In this document: one piece after another, positions 9,421-18,921 of the stretch
Position numbering within the stretch: position 1 is the first letter of the stretch
Layout: every line of letters begins with the position of its first letter
DNA from: Castellaniella sp. S9
GTDB lineage: Bacteria; Pseudomonadota; Gammaproteobacteria; Burkholderiales; Burkholderiaceae_B
Length of the DNA: 64,000 bases
NCBI RefSeq assembly: GCF_027257175.1
Contig: NZ_JAPFGD010000006.1
Coordinates: 186,001 to 250,000 of the forward strand
Reading direction: 5' to 3'
Program-made: the position numbers and the translations under genes
Notes under the pieces: generated by a model
Databases searched by the model: none
The model's input: only the letters and a program-made list of their open reading frames with translations
Told to the model about the DNA's origin: nothing

Positions 9421-10323
9421 CTAGCGCGTCCCGCGCTCGCCGCCCAGCGCCGCCACCAGGTCGGCCAGCAGGCGCGCCAGTTCGCCGCACATCAGCGCCA
9501 TGTCGGCGTCGAACTGCTCGGCCTCGTTGGCGGCCTGGGCGTCCTGGTGCTCTTTCAGCACGTCCAGGGGTGCCACGCGCTTGATGTCCAGGTTTTCCGT
9601 CAGCACGAACGAGACGCGATCGTTCCAGGTGAGGGCCAGGCGCGTGCATTGTTTGCCCGCCTGCACGTGCTTGCGCACGTCCTCCAGTTCCACGCTCTGG
9701 CGCACATAGCGCACCGTGGCCCGGCTTTCGCCCGAGGCGCGCAGTTCGGTGTCCTGGTCGATGGTGAAACCGGCCGGCGCCTCGTCCTCGTACAGCCATT
9801 GCGTCATGGCCGCGGCCGGCGACATTTCCACGTGCAGCGGCACGATGGGAAAGGGCGTGAGAGTCTTGGCGAGCAGGCCCAGGACCTCGTCGCTCTTGGC
9901 GGTGGCCGCCGCGTCGATGGCGACCCAGCCGTTGACGGTGTCGATCCAGACGTGGGTGTCGTGCGCGATCACGAAGGCGCGGGGCAGCAGTTCGAGGGTG
10001 AGCTGCTCCTTGATCTCTTTCATCTGCTTGCGCCCGGGTTTGTAGCCCTGCTGTTCCTCGATCTGCAGGGCGCGGGCGCGGCTGGCCTGGTTGATGACGG
10101 TGGCCGGCAGCAGTTTCTTTTCAGTGTGCAGCCGCAGCAGGACCTGGCCATGCGAGGCGTACGCCAGGCCCGCGTCCTCGCGCGGCGGCATCCAGCCCGA
10201 AGACTGGCTGTCCTGGCTGCCGCCGGGGCGGAAGGCCAGCGGCTCCAGGGCGGCTTCGAGATCGGCGGCGGTCAGGGCGGCATTGGGGGCGAGGCGGTAG
10301 AGCTTGAGATTCTTGAACCACAT
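9421..10323 (-). CDS. rdgC: Recombination-associated protein RdgC
   Basis: RdgC is a ring-shaped, non-specific double-stranded-DNA-binding protein that modulates RecA loading and strand exchange. The 300-residue length matches the family, as does the N-terminal [11 protein letters not shown] motif. [11 protein letters not shown] stretch and a charged [14 protein letters not shown] segment are also typical. The ATG is at the family's normal N-terminus. It is convergent with pyrB, leaving 6 bp between the stops. A TACAAT -10-like hexamer (10377-10372 on this strand) lies upstream, so it may have its own promoter downstream of the cytochrome bd operon. Confidence 0.95.
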   Translation of the reverse strand: MWFKNLKLYRLAPNAALTAADLEAALEPLAFRPGGSQDSQSSGWMPPREDAGLAYASHGQVLLRLHTEKKLLPATVINQASRARALQIEEQQGYKPGRKQMKEIKEQLTLELLPRAFVIAHDTHVWIDTVNGWVAIDAAATAKSDEVLGLLAKTLTPFPIVPLHVEMSPAAAMTQWLYEDEAPAGFTIDQDTELRASGESRATVRYVRQSVELEDVRKHVQAGKQCTRLALTWNDRVSFVLTENLDIKRVAPLDVLKEHQDAQAANEAEQFDADMALMCGELARLLADLVAALGGERGTR

Positions 10324-10383
10324 GAGAATATCGGATAGAGGAGGGGGCGGCGCCCCGGGAGTCGGGTTCCGATTGTACAGGGC

Positions 10384-10527
10384 TCAGCGCGTCATGCCGG
10401 CCGCCTGCATCAGCAGGCGCATGAGGAAGGCGACCACGCCCAGCGCCGCGACGCTGCACAGCCAGATCGCTCCCAGCCACAAGAGCCGCTTGAGCCAGCC
10501 GTAGGGCGGGGGCACCGGTTTTTTCAT
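10384..10527 (-). CDS. Small membrane protein of the cytochrome bd operon (DUF2474-type)
   Basis: A 47-residue protein with a basic, proline-rich N-terminus (MKKPVPPPYGWLKRLLWLG) and one transmembrane helix (about residues 14-36). It starts 4 bp after the cydB stop, so the two are translationally linked. Short DUF2474 proteins are the usual third gene of CIO-type cydAB operons and are thought to act like CydX as a small oxidase subunit. It is easily missed by gene callers because of its size. Assignment rests on position, size and topology. Confidence 0.75.
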   Translation of the reverse strand: MKKPVPPPYGWLKRLLWLGAIWLCSVAALGVVAFLMRLLMQAAGMTR

Positions 10528-10531
10528 CAAC

Positions 10532-11539
10532 CTAGTGATATCCCTCGCCGGCCTTCACCTTGCCGCGGAACACGTAGTAGGACCAGGCGGTATAGGCGAG
10601 GATGAAGGGGATGATCAGCAGCGCGCCCACCAAGGCAAAGCCCAGGCTTTGCGGCGGCGCGGCCGCGTCCCAGATGGAGATGTCGGGCGGCAGGATGTTC
10701 GGCCAGATGCTGATGACCAGGCCGGAATACCCCAGGAACACCAGCACCAGCGACCACACGAACGGTGCGGCGTGGGGCGTGCGCCGCAGCGAGCGCAGCA
10801 TGGCGTAGGCCGAGACCAGCACCAGGAGCGGCACCGGCGCGAGGAACAGGATGTTCGGCAGGTCGAACCAGCGGGCCGCGATCGCCGGATGCCGCAGCGG
10901 CGTCCAGACGCTGACGAGCGCGATGATGGCGAGCATCCCCAGCAGGATGGGATGTGCCATGGCGATCATCCGGCGCTGCAGCGCCCCTTCGGTCTTCAGC
11001 ACCAGCCAGGTGGCGCCCAGCAGCGCGTAGGCGACCACGACACCCAGGCCGGTGAAGACGCTGAAGGGGGTGAGCCAGCTCATGGCGTCGCCCAGGGCGA
11101 CGCCGTCGACGACCGTGTGCCCGTCCAGGAAGGCGCCCAGCATCGCGCCCTGGAAGAACGCCGCAACGAACGAGCCGGCCATGAAGGCCTTGTCCCAGAA
11201 CGGCTTGTGGGCCTCGTCCGCCTTGAAGCGGAATTCGAAGGATACGCCGCGCCAGATCAGGCCGGCCAGAAAGCACAAGGCCGGAATGTAGAGCGCGCTG
11301 AGCAGGACGGCGTAGGCCTTGGGGAAGGCGGCCAGCAGGCCGGCGCCTCCGAGGACCAGCCAGGTTTCGTTGCCGTCCCAGACCGGCGCGACGGTGTTGA
11401 CCATGGTGTCGCGGTCTTCCCGACCCGGGATGAAGGGAAACAGAATGCCGATGCCGAGGTCGAAGCCGTCCATGATCACGTACATCATGATGCCGAAGCC
11501 GATGACCAGGAACCAGATGAGGGGGAGGTCGATGTCCAT
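10532..11539 (-). CDS. cydB: Cytochrome bd (CIO-type) quinol oxidase subunit II
   Basis: Inner-membrane subunit II (335 residues) of a bd-type quinol oxidase, pairing with CydA to reduce oxygen to water. The N-terminus MDIDLPLIWFLVIGFGIMMY and the following VIMDGFDLGIG and DGNETWLVLGG motifs are hallmarks of CydB. Multiple hydrophobic helices span the whole protein. The start 15 bp after the cydA stop is the only good match to the family N-terminus. Lies in the operon cydA-cydB-DUF2474 gene. Confidence 0.95.
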   Translation of the reverse strand: MDIDLPLIWFLVIGFGIMMYVIMDGFDLGIGILFPFIPGREDRDTMVNTVAPVWDGNETWLVLGGAGLLAAFPKAYAVLLSALYIPALCFLAGLIWRGVSFEFRFKADEAHKPFWDKAFMAGSFVAAFFQGAMLGAFLDGHTVVDGVALGDAMSWLTPFSVFTGLGVVVAYALLGATWLVLKTEGALQRRMIAMAHPILLGMLAIIALVSVWTPLRHPAIAARWFDLPNILFLAPVPLLVLVSAYAMLRSLRRTPHAAPFVWSLVLVFLGYSGLVISIWPNILPPDISIWDAAAPPQSLGFALVGALLIIPFILAYTAWSYYVFRGKVKAGEGYH

Positions 11540-11553
11540 GGCAATCCCTCTTT

Positions 11554-12978
11554 CTACGAGGCGTCTCGGTTGGACGGCGGGGGCTCGTCGCCCGCCGCCG
11601 ATAGCGGCCGCGCGGGCCGCTGGTTGAGGGAGGGGCCGTGCGCGGCCACGTCCTCGCCGAGCGCGGCCGGGCCCCGCTTGACCAGCTTCAGCACGTAGGC
11701 GATGCCCAGTCCGAAGATCGCCACATACATCACCACGAGGGCCGCGAGGCTCACGGACAGCGTGGCGGCCGAATGCCTGGAGACGGCGTCCGCCGTCCTC
11801 ATCAGCCCATAGACCACCCACGGCTGGCGGCCGATCTCGGTCACGTACCAGCCGGCCAGGATGGCGATCAGCCCCGAGGGCCCCATCCACAAGGCGTAGC
11901 GGGCCAGCAGCGGCGAATCATAGAGGCGTCCGCGCCAGCGCATCCACGCGCCGCATACGCCCAGCAGCAGCATCAGCATGCCCAGGCCCACCATGATCCG
12001 GAAACACCAGAACAGGATCAGCGAGTTCGGACGGTCTTCCGGGGGAAATGCCTTGAGGCCCGGGAAGTGGCCGTCCCAGCTGTGGGTGAGGATCAGGCTG
12101 GCCAGGTCGGGGATCTCGATTTTGTAGCGGGTGGTCTCGGCCTGCATGTCGGGCAGGCCGAACAGGATCAGCGGCACGCCTTCGCCGGGGGTGTTCTCCC
12201 AGTGGCCCTCGATGGCCGCGATCTTGGCCGGCTGATGCTCCAGCGTATTGAGGCCGTGCCGGTCGCCGATGAAGATCTGCAGCGGCGCGGTAAAGAGCAC
12301 CATCCACAGCGCCATCGAAAACATGCGCCTGACCGCCGGCTGCCGCTTGCCGCGCAGCAGGTGCCAGGCGCCGGACGCGCCGACGAATAGCGCGGTCGCC
12401 AGCATCGCCGCAGTCAGCATGTGCGCCAGCCGATACGGGAAGGATGGATTGAAGATCACCGCCAGCCAGTCCACCGGGACCACCACGCCGTCAATCACCT
12501 CGTGGCCCTGGGGCGTCTGCATCCAGCTGTTGGAGGCCAGGATCCAGGTGGCCGAGATCATGGTCCCCAGCGCCACCATCGCCGTGGCGAAGAAATGCAG
12601 GCCGCGCCCGACCTTGTTCCAGCCGAAAAGCATCACGCCGAGAAAGCCCGCCTCCAGGAAGAATGCGGTCAGTACTTCGTAGGCCAGCAGCGGGCCGGTG
12701 ATGCTGCCGGCGAACTGCGAGTAGAAGCTCCAGTTGGTGCCGAACTGGTACGCCATGACCAGCCCGGATACGACGCCCATGGCGAAGTTCACCGCAAAGA
12801 TCCTCGACCAGAAGTGATAGAGCTCGAGATAGGCGTCGTCCTTCTTCCACAGCCACAGGCCTTCGAGCACCGTCAGATACGCCGCCAGGCCGATCGTGAT
12901 GGCCGGGAATATGATGTGGAAGGAAATCGTGAACCCGAACTGGATGCGGGCAAGGTCGAGTGCGCTGAGGTCGAACAT
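11554..12978 (-). CDS. cydA: Cytochrome bd (CIO-type) quinol oxidase subunit I
   Basis: Haem-binding subunit I (474 residues). The N-terminus MFDLSALDLARIQFGFTISF is followed by the haem-ligand His21 (HIIFP). GLNTLEHQPAK and the conserved Q-loop region are present, and the short Q-loop indicates the cyanide-insensitive (CioA) branch rather than E. coli-like CydA. It provides a high-affinity respiratory branch for low oxygen or inhibitor stress. The ATG at 12978 was preferred to an upstream in-frame start at 13050 because it matches the family. The leader contains an intrinsic terminator (13018-13048), so expression may be controlled by attenuation. Confidence 0.94.
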   Translation of the reverse strand: MFDLSALDLARIQFGFTISFHIIFPAITIGLAAYLTVLEGLWLWKKDDAYLELYHFWSRIFAVNFAMGVVSGLVMAYQFGTNWSFYSQFAGSITGPLLAYEVLTAFFLEAGFLGVMLFGWNKVGRGLHFFATAMVALGTMISATWILASNSWMQTPQGHEVIDGVVVPVDWLAVIFNPSFPYRLAHMLTAAMLATALFVGASGAWHLLRGKRQPAVRRMFSMALWMVLFTAPLQIFIGDRHGLNTLEHQPAKIAAIEGHWENTPGEGVPLILFGLPDMQAETTRYKIEIPDLASLILTHSWDGHFPGLKAFPPEDRPNSLILFWCFRIMVGLGMLMLLLGVCGAWMRWRGRLYDSPLLARYALWMGPSGLIAILAGWYVTEIGRQPWVVYGLMRTADAVSRHSAATLSVSLAALVVMYVAIFGLGIAYVLKLVKRGPAALGEDVAAHGPSLNQRPARPLSAAGDEPPPSNRDAS

Positions 12979-13017
12979 GACTGGCCCTCCTGCGTGCCGG
13001 GCTTGCGGCCCCGCCCG

Positions 13018-13048
13018 AAAAAAATGGCCCGGGCACTGGGGCCGGGCC
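13018..13048 (-). terminator. Intrinsic terminator in front of cydA
   Basis: Read on the minus strand, a 7-bp stem GGCCCGG/CCGGGCC (13048-13042 with 13032-13026) closes a 9-base loop and is followed after one A by seven T residues (13024-13018). It lies only 40 bp before the cydA start. It either ends transcripts from the transporter/kinase operon or attenuates cydA transcription starting upstream. Confidence 0.7.
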
Positions 13049-13175
13049 AATTAACGCACGCCGTTGCACAGGTAAGGCTCGCGGGGAGTGCGCGGCGGCG
13101 ACAGGTCAGCCCTGAGTTTCGTCCAGAAGCCAAGGGGGAACGAAGTTCCAGACGACAGGCTAGCCCTGCGAGGCC

Positions 13176-13203
13176 ATTCTAGCAAGGGTTTGCTGACGAC
13201 AAT
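13176..13203 (-). promoter_or_regulatory. Possible cydA promoter
   Basis: In the 288-bp gap upstream of cydA, the minus strand has a TAGAAT -10 hexamer (13181-13176) with an imperfect TTGTCG about 15 bp upstream. A GAAACC/GGTTTC inverted repeat lies further upstream near 13205-13230. If real, the transcript would include the leader terminator. No clear FNR/ANR palindrome was found. Weak evidence. Confidence 0.3.
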
Positions 13204-13266
13204 CTGAAACCTGAATAGTCTGGGTTTCAAGCGATCGGCCCAGCATGCGCAGGGCCTTGGCGCGTG

Positions 13267-14964
13267 TCAATCGGGCGTCGCATCCAGGTCGTTGCGATAG
13301 GTTTCCTTGACGAACAGCGTGCCGACGACCAGCGTCATCAGCGCGATGATGATGGGATACCACAGCCCGTCGTACATATTGCCGGTCGCCGCCACGGTGG
13401 CGAAGGCCACGGGCGGCAGGAAGCCGCCGAACCAGCCGTTGCCGATGTGATAGGGCACGCTCATGGATGTGTAGCGGATGCGGGTGGGGAACATCTCGAC
13501 CAGCATCGCCGCGATCGGGCCATAGACCATCGTCACCTGCAGCACCAGGAAGAACAGTAGCAGCAGGACCATGATGTAGTTGATCTGCGAAGGGTCGGCG
13601 CGCTGGGGATAGCCGTGGTCGCGGATCGCCTGCATGAGGCTGGACTGCAGCACGCGGTTGCGGGCGGCGAATTCGACCCGGCTGAGCGAGGTGCCGTCGA
13701 AGGACAGCACCACCTGTTCGCCGATGACGGCGCGCGCCACCGAACCCGCCTCGGCCGGCTGGTTCACGTAGTTGACCGAGTTGGTGGCCATGAAGGCCTT
13801 GAGCAGGTCGCAGGAGCTGGTGAACGAGGCCGTGCCCACCGGATTGAATTGCAGCGAGCAATCGGCGGGGTCGGCCTGTACCACCACGGGCGCGAGGCTT
13901 TGTGCGCGTTCGAGGGCGGGGTTGGCGTAATGGGTGAGGCCCTTGAACACCGGGAAGTAGGTGAGGATCGCGATCAGGCAGCCCGCCATGATGATGGGCT
14001 TGCGTCCGACGCGGTCGGACAGCGAGCCGAACACGATGAAGAACGGGCAGGCCAGCAGCAGGGCCAGCGCCACCAGGATGTTGGCGATGTTGGCGTCCAC
14101 GCCCAGCGTCTGGGTGAGGAAATACAGCGCGTAGAACTGGCCGGTGTACCAGACCACCGCCTGGCCGGCGGTCAGGCCGATCAGGGCCAGCAGGACGACG
14201 CGCAGGTTCTTCCAGCGCCCGAGGGACTCCTTGATCGGGGCCTTGGAGATATTGCCTTCGCTCTTCATGCGCTTGAAGGCCGGCGATTCGTGCAGGCGCA
14301 GCCGGATCCAGACGGAGATCACCAGCAGCAGCACCGAGATCAGGAAGGGCACGCGCCAGCCCCAGGACGTGAAGGCCTCCTCGCCCAGGGTCGCCCGCGT
14401 GCCCAGCACCACCACCAGGGACAGGAACATGCCGGTGGTGGCGGTGGTCTGGATCCAGCTCGTGAAGAACCCGCGCCGGTGCGGCGGCGCGTGCTCGGCC
14501 ACGTAGACGGCCGCGCCGCCGTACTCGCCGCCCAGGGCCAGGCCCTGGAGCAGGCGCAGGACCAGCAGGATGATGGGCGCGGCCGATCCGATCGACGCCG
14601 ACGAGGGCAGGACGCCCACCAGAAAGGTCGACAGGCCCATGATGAGGATGGAGATCACGAAGGCGTATTTGCGGCCCACCATGTCGCCGATCCGGCCGAA
14701 CACCAGGGCGCCGAACGGGCGCACCGCGAAACCGGCGGCGAAGGTCAACAAGGCGAAGATGAAGCCCGCCGTCGGGTTGAGGCCGGAGAAGAAATGCAGC
14801 GCGATGATCGAGGCCAGCGAGCCGTAGACGTAGAAGTCGTACCACTCGAAGACGGCGCCCATGGACGAGGCCAGGATCACCCGGCGTTCCTCGTGGGTCA
14901 TCGGACGGTCCGCGGCGTCTGCCGGAATCTCGTTCAGCGCGCCTTTGCGTGTCGGCGGATTCAT
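13267..14964 (-). CDS. MHS-family MFS transporter
   Basis: A 565-residue major facilitator of the metabolite:H+ symporter (ProP/ShiA/citrate) type. Typical motifs are SSMGAVFEWYDFYVYGSLAS in helix 1, GRIGDMVGRKYAF between helices 2 and 3, and RLLQGLALGGEYGGAAVYVAE in helix 4. It is longer than the usual ~440 residues because of an extra hydrophilic segment (about residues 335-440) with two cysteines, probably an external loop between C-terminal helices. Its ATG overlaps the stop of the upstream sensor kinase (ATGA), so the regulator, kinase and transporter form one operon. Substrate unknown; an organic acid is likely by analogy with TctDE-type systems. Confidence 0.88.
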   Translation of the reverse strand: MNPPTRKGALNEIPADAADRPMTHEERRVILASSMGAVFEWYDFYVYGSLASIIALHFFSGLNPTAGFIFALLTFAAGFAVRPFGALVFGRIGDMVGRKYAFVISILIMGLSTFLVGVLPSSASIGSAAPIILLVLRLLQGLALGGEYGGAAVYVAEHAPPHRRGFFTSWIQTTATTGMFLSLVVVLGTRATLGEEAFTSWGWRVPFLISVLLLVISVWIRLRLHESPAFKRMKSEGNISKAPIKESLGRWKNLRVVLLALIGLTAGQAVVWYTGQFYALYFLTQTLGVDANIANILVALALLLACPFFIVFGSLSDRVGRKPIIMAGCLIAILTYFPVFKGLTHYANPALERAQSLAPVVVQADPADCSLQFNPVGTASFTSSCDLLKAFMATNSVNYVNQPAEAGSVARAVIGEQVVLSFDGTSLSRVEFAARNRVLQSSLMQAIRDHGYPQRADPSQINYIMVLLLLFFLVLQVTMVYGPIAAMLVEMFPTRIRYTSMSVPYHIGNGWFGGFLPPVAFATVAATGNMYDGLWYPIIIALMTLVVGTLFVKETYRNDLDATPD

Positions 14965-16409
14965 AGGCTGGTCCTGGGAACGTTGTCGCGCGGGAAGGTC
15001 ACGCGGATGCGCGTGCCGCCGCTGTCGAAGTCGTGGTGGTTGCCTGGCGGCAGGAACTGGACCGTGGCCTGGTGATGCTCGGCGACCTCCTTGACGATGG
15101 ACAAGCCCAGGCCGCTGCCTTCGGCCTCATTGCCCAGCACGCGAAAGAATCGGTCGAAGACCCGGTTCTGGTGTTCAGGCGAGATGCCCGGGCCCGTATC
15201 CTGGACCTCGAGGGCCACGTCGTCGCCGTTGCCGATGGCGCGCACGGTGACGCGTCCGCCGGCGGGGGTGTAGAGCAGGGCGTTGTCGATCAGGTTGTTC
15301 AGCATCTCGCCGATCATGGTCCGGTTGCCGAAGACGGGCAGCGGTTCATCGGCGGCGTCGAAGCCCAGGTCGATGCGCTTGTCCATGGCGGCTTGCACCC
15401 ATTGCGTGGTGCACTGCTGGGCGAGCTGGCGGATGTCCAGGGACTCGGTGGCGCGCGGCACGGTGTCGTCGATGCTCTCGGCGCGTGCGAGCAGCAGCAA
15501 CTGATTGACCAGGCGCGTCGCGCGCTGCGAGCCGACCAGGAGCTGGTGCAGGCTGTCGCCCATGAGAGCGGGGTCGCGCTCCCGCAGGGCCAGTTCGCAT
15601 TGGGTGCGGATGCCCGCCAGGGGGGTCTTGAGCTGATGGGCCGCATTGGCGACGAATCGCCGCTGGGACTCCAGCGAGGCCGCCAGGCGCTTGAGCACGT
15701 TGTTCATGGCTGCGATCAGCGGTGCGATCTCGGCCGGTGCGAGGTCATCGCGGATCGGCGACAGGTCGCTGGGCTTGCGCCTGCGCATGTGTTCCTGCAG
15801 CAGGCTGAGCGGCTCCAGACCCTGGGTCAGACCCAGGCCCGCCAGCATGGCGGCCAGGGGCAGGATGATCAGCTGCGGGGTCAGCATCCCGGTGAGGATC
15901 TCCTGCTGGAGGGTGGCGCGCGCCTCGCCCGGTTCGGCCACCACCGCGAGAAAGCCCACGCCGTCGCGGTCGCGTCCGCCCCATACATAGGCCACGCGCA
16001 CCGAGCGGTGCTGCATGGTGGCGTTGCGATAGCGGATCTGGTCGATGTCGTAGGCCCAGGTTTCGGGAATGGGGATGTCGGCATTGCCCGCCAGCGAATG
16101 GCCGTTGGCGTCGAGGATCTGCCAGATGGTCGGCGTCTGGTCGGTGTCGCCTTCGAGGATGGTACGCGCCGATTCCGACAGGCGCACCCCCTCGTGCACG
16201 CGCTGCTGCTCGACCTCGTGGCGCAGCAGGCGCAGATGGCTCGCCAGCGTGCGGTCATACGGCGCGTTGGCGATGTTCTGGGCGATGAAGTAGGTGATGA
16301 CGATGCCGATCGACCACATGACGAACAGCGGCACGATCATCCAGGACAGGATTCGGCTGAGCAGCGTGCGGCGCCGCTTCCGGCGGCCGGTGGTCGGTGA
16401 GGGAAACAT
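14961..16409 (-). CDS. Sensor histidine kinase (TctE-like)
   Basis: Membrane sensor of 482 residues. The first transmembrane helix (about 22-44) is followed by an extracytoplasmic sensor region like the 2CSK_N domain of TctE/QseC kinases (45-175) and a second helix (about 178-196). Next come a HisKA domain with phospho-acceptor His258 in the ANAAHQLKTP box and an HATPase domain with N box (NNLIDNALLYTP), DTGPGIS and GSGLGLSIVKE. It sits between its cognate response regulator (12 bp upstream) and an MHS transporter that overlaps its stop. This suggests it senses the transported substrate or a related ligand. Confidence 0.93.
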   Translation of the reverse strand: MFPSPTTGRRKRRRTLLSRILSWMIVPLFVMWSIGIVITYFIAQNIANAPYDRTLASHLRLLRHEVEQQRVHEGVRLSESARTILEGDTDQTPTIWQILDANGHSLAGNADIPIPETWAYDIDQIRYRNATMQHRSVRVAYVWGGRDRDGVGFLAVVAEPGEARATLQQEILTGMLTPQLIILPLAAMLAGLGLTQGLEPLSLLQEHMRRRKPSDLSPIRDDLAPAEIAPLIAAMNNVLKRLAASLESQRRFVANAAHQLKTPLAGIRTQCELALRERDPALMGDSLHQLLVGSQRATRLVNQLLLLARAESIDDTVPRATESLDIRQLAQQCTTQWVQAAMDKRIDLGFDAADEPLPVFGNRTMIGEMLNNLIDNALLYTPAGGRVTVRAIGNGDDVALEVQDTGPGISPEHQNRVFDRFFRVLGNEAEGSGLGLSIVKEVAEHHQATVQFLPPGNHHDFDSGGTRIRVTFPRDNVPRTSL

Positions 16410-16421
16410 GCCGCCGCCGGG

Positions 16422-17123
16422 TCAGATCGTCGCCGTCGAATCGGCGGATTCGCTCTTGGTTTCGGGCTCGAGGCAGTAGCCCAGTCCGCGCACCGTGAGG
16501 ATGCGGGCGCCGCTGGGCTCGAGCTTTTTGCGCAGCCGGTGGATGTAGACCTCGATGGCGTTGGTGGTGACTTCCTCGCCCCACTCGCACAGGAGGTCGA
16601 CGAGTTGGCTCTTGCTGATCATGCGGCCGCTGCGCGACAGGAATATCTCCAGCAGGCTGGTCTCGCGCGCGGAGAGCTCGAGCGGCTGGTCGTCGATGAA
16701 GGCCACGCGTCCGTTGAGGTCGAAGGCCAGGCGGTGGTGGTGCAGGACCGAGGTCCGGGCGCCGCCGTTGCGGCGGATCAGGGCGCGCACGCGGGCCTCG
16801 AGCTCGCTGAGGGCGAAGGGCTTGGACATGTAGTCGTCGGCGCCCAGGTCCAGGCCCTCGACCCGCTGCTCGACGGAGTCGGCCGCCGTCAGGATCAGCA
16901 CCGGCAGGGCGGTGTGGCGCTGGCGCAGCTTGCGCAGGACCGACAGGCCGCTCATGCGGGGCAGTCCCAGGTCCAGGATCAGCAGGTCGAAGGTCTGGAG
17001 CTGCAGGGCGGAGTCCGCGCTGGAGCCGTCGTGCACCACGTCCACCGCATAGCCTTCGTAGCGCAGTGAACGTGAAAGTCCATCCGCAAGAATACTGTCG
17101 TCTTCGGCGATCAGGATACGCAT
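16422..17123 (-). CDS. OmpR-family response regulator (TctD-like)
   Basis: A 233-residue response regulator. The receiver domain has the acidic pair in AEDDS (residues 7-9), phospho-acceptor Asp51 (LILDLGLPRMSG) and Lys in SKPF. It is followed by a winged-helix DNA-binding domain ending in the ILTVRGLGYCLE signature. The start MRILIAEDD was preferred to an in-frame GTG at 17240 because the family begins directly with the receiver strand. First gene of the regulator-kinase-transporter operon, divergent from recA. The TctD/QseB group commonly activates a linked transporter. Confidence 0.93.
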   Translation of the reverse strand: MRILIAEDDSILADGLSRSLRYEGYAVDVVHDGSSADSALQLQTFDLLILDLGLPRMSGLSVLRKLRQRHTALPVLILTAADSVEQRVEGLDLGADDYMSKPFALSELEARVRALIRRNGGARTSVLHHHRLAFDLNGRVAFIDDQPLELSARETSLLEIFLSRSGRMISKSQLVDLLCEWGEEVTTNAIEVYIHRLRKKLEPSGARILTVRGLGYCLEPETKSESADSTATI

Positions 17124-17295
17124 GGCGGGAGTGACATCCAGGGGCAGGTTGATACTAGGGAGATACGGTGACGAGGGCGGGGCGCAGGGCGCGCCGCGCG
17201 CCGGTGCTTTCATTCTGTCACGCCCTGCGCGCACGGTCATTAGGGGTTAACGATGGGCGCGGGTTCCGGCGCCGCGTCGTCCCGGTCCGCCGCCT

Positions 17296-17324
17296 GCGAC
17301 ATCTGTATTTCCATACAGTATAAT
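17296..17324 (+). promoter_or_regulatory. recA promoter with LexA (SOS) box
   Basis: A 16-bp SOS box CTGT-ATTTCCAT-ACAG (17303-17318) fits the CTGT-N8-ACAG LexA consensus. It abuts a perfect -10 hexamer TATAAT (17319-17324). A -35-like GCGACA (17296-17301) lies 17 bp upstream of the -10, so LexA would bind between the two promoter elements. This is the classic arrangement for DNA-damage induction of recA. Confidence 0.9.
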
Positions 17325-17398
17325 TTAATGCCATAATCGTCGAAAACCACGGCCGGGGGCGCCCCCCGCCGGCCCAAACCGCTACTCAAGGAACCTTC

Positions 17399-18445
17399 AT
17401 GGACGAACAAACCGGCAAGGCCAACCCCGAGCGCGCCAAGGCGCTCGCCGCGGCGCTGTCCCAGATCGAAAAGCAATTCGGCAAGGGTTCGGTCATGCGC
17501 TACGGCGACAATCAGGTCGAGCACGACATCCAGGTGGTGTCGACCGGCTCCCTGGGGCTGGACATCGCGCTGGGCGTGGGCGGCCTGCCGCGCGGCCGCG
17601 TGGTCGAGGTCTACGGTCCCGAATCCTCGGGCAAGACCACGCTGACCCTGCAGGTCATTGCGGAAATGCAGAAAATCGGCGGCACCTGCGCCTTCATCGA
17701 CGCCGAGCACGCGCTGGACGTGCAGTATGCCGCGCGCCTGGGCGTCAACCTGTCCGACCTGCTGATCTCCCAGCCCGACACCGGCGAGCAGGCTCTTGAA
17801 ATTACCGACGCCCTCGTGCGTTCGGGCTCCGTGGACCTGATCGTGATCGACTCGGTGGCCGCGCTGGTGCCCAAGGCCGAGATCGAAGGCGACATGGGCG
17901 ATTCGCTGCCGGGCCTGCAGGCCCGCCTCATGAGCCAGGCCCTGCGCAAATTGACCGCCACGATCAAGCGCGCCAACTGCATGGTGATCTTCATCAACCA
18001 GATCCGGATGAAAATCGGCGTCATGTTCGGCAACCCGGAAACCACCACCGGCGGCAATGCGCTCAAGTTCTATTCCTCGGTCCGCCTGGACATCCGCCGC
18101 ATCGGCTCGATCAAGAAGGGCGACGAGGTGGTCGGCAACGAGACCCGCGTCAAGGTGGTGAAAAACAAGGTCGCGCCGCCCTTCAAACAGGTCGAGTTCG
18201 ATATCATGTACGGCGCCGGCATCTCGCGCGAGGGCGAGATCATCGACCTGGGCGTGCAGGCCGGCATCGTGGACAAGGCCGGCGCCTGGTACAGCTACAA
18301 CGGCGAGCGCATCGGCCAGGGCAAGGACAACGTGCGGGACTACCTCAAGGAGCACCCGGACATGGCCTTCGAGATCGAAAACCGCGTGCGCGAACAGCTT
18401 GGCGTCGTGGCGCGCGCGCCCGCCGCGCAGGCCGATGGGCAATGA
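17399..18445 (+). CDS. recA: Recombinase RecA
   Basis: RecA (348 residues) forms the ATP-dependent filament for homologous recombination and triggers LexA self-cleavage. Walker A is GPESSGKTT (about residues 73-81). The MAW-type KPPFKQVEF-like region is present as [14 protein letters not shown], as is the L2-loop region [20 protein letters not shown]. Length and start match the family exactly. It is preceded by an SOS box and overlaps recX by 11 bp. Confidence 0.99.
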   Translation: MDEQTGKANPERAKALAAALSQIEKQFGKGSVMRYGDNQVEHDIQVVSTGSLGLDIALGVGGLPRGRVVEVYGPESSGKTTLTLQVIAEMQKIGGTCAFIDAEHALDVQYAARLGVNLSDLLISQPDTGEQALEITDALVRSGSVDLIVIDSVAALVPKAEIEGDMGDSLPGLQARLMSQALRKLTATIKRANCMVIFINQIRMKIGVMFGNPETTTGGNALKFYSSVRLDIRRIGSIKKGDEVVGNETRVKVVKNKVAPPFKQVEFDIMYGAGISREGEIIDLGVQAGIVDKAGAWYSYNGERIGQGKDNVRDYLKEHPDMAFEIENRVREQLGVVARAPAAQADGQ

Positions 18446-18902
18446 GGACACACCCGGCGGCGGACCCAGCCTGAAGGCCAGGGCCATCGCCTACCTGTCC
18501 AGGCGCGAACACTCGCGCCTGGAACTGCGGCGCAAGCTCGCCGCCCATTGTGACGATCCCGACCGGATCGAGGCCGTCCTGGACGAGATCCAGCGCCAGC
18601 ATTGGCAATCCGACCAGCGCTATGCCGAGTCCTACGCCCAGCGCCAGGCGCCGCGGCAGGGCGCGGCCCGCATCCTGCAATCCCTGCGCCGGCAGGGGGT
18701 CGACGAGGAGTCCCTGCGCGCCCTCGCGGACCGCTTGACCGACACCGAGGCCGGCCGGGCGCGCGAGGTCTGGCAGCGCAAATTCGGGCAAGCCCCGGCG
18801 GACGCGCGGGACTATGCCCGCCAATATCGCTTCCTGGCGGGCCGGGGCTTCTCGGCCGATTGCGTGCGCCGGATCCTTGGCGGGCGCGACATCGAGGACT
18901 GA
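18435..18902 (+). CDS. recX: Regulatory protein RecX
   Basis: RecX (155 residues) inhibits RecA by capping or destabilising its filament. It has the typical [17 protein letters not shown]-terminal region and repeated three-helix bundles, ending in [11 protein letters not shown]-like and VRRIL elements. The ATG at 18435 lies inside recA, giving an 11-bp overlap and translational coupling, which matches other recAX operons. An earlier in-frame start at 18399 would only add residues without family similarity. Confidence 0.93.
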   Translation: MGNEDTPGGGPSLKARAIAYLSRREHSRLELRRKLAAHCDDPDRIEAVLDEIQRQHWQSDQRYAESYAQRQAPRQGAARILQSLRRQGVDEESLRALADRLTDTEAGRAREVWQRKFGQAPADARDYARQYRFLAGRGFSADCVRRILGGRDIED

Positions 18903-18921
18903 TGCCCGCCGACGATCCGGC

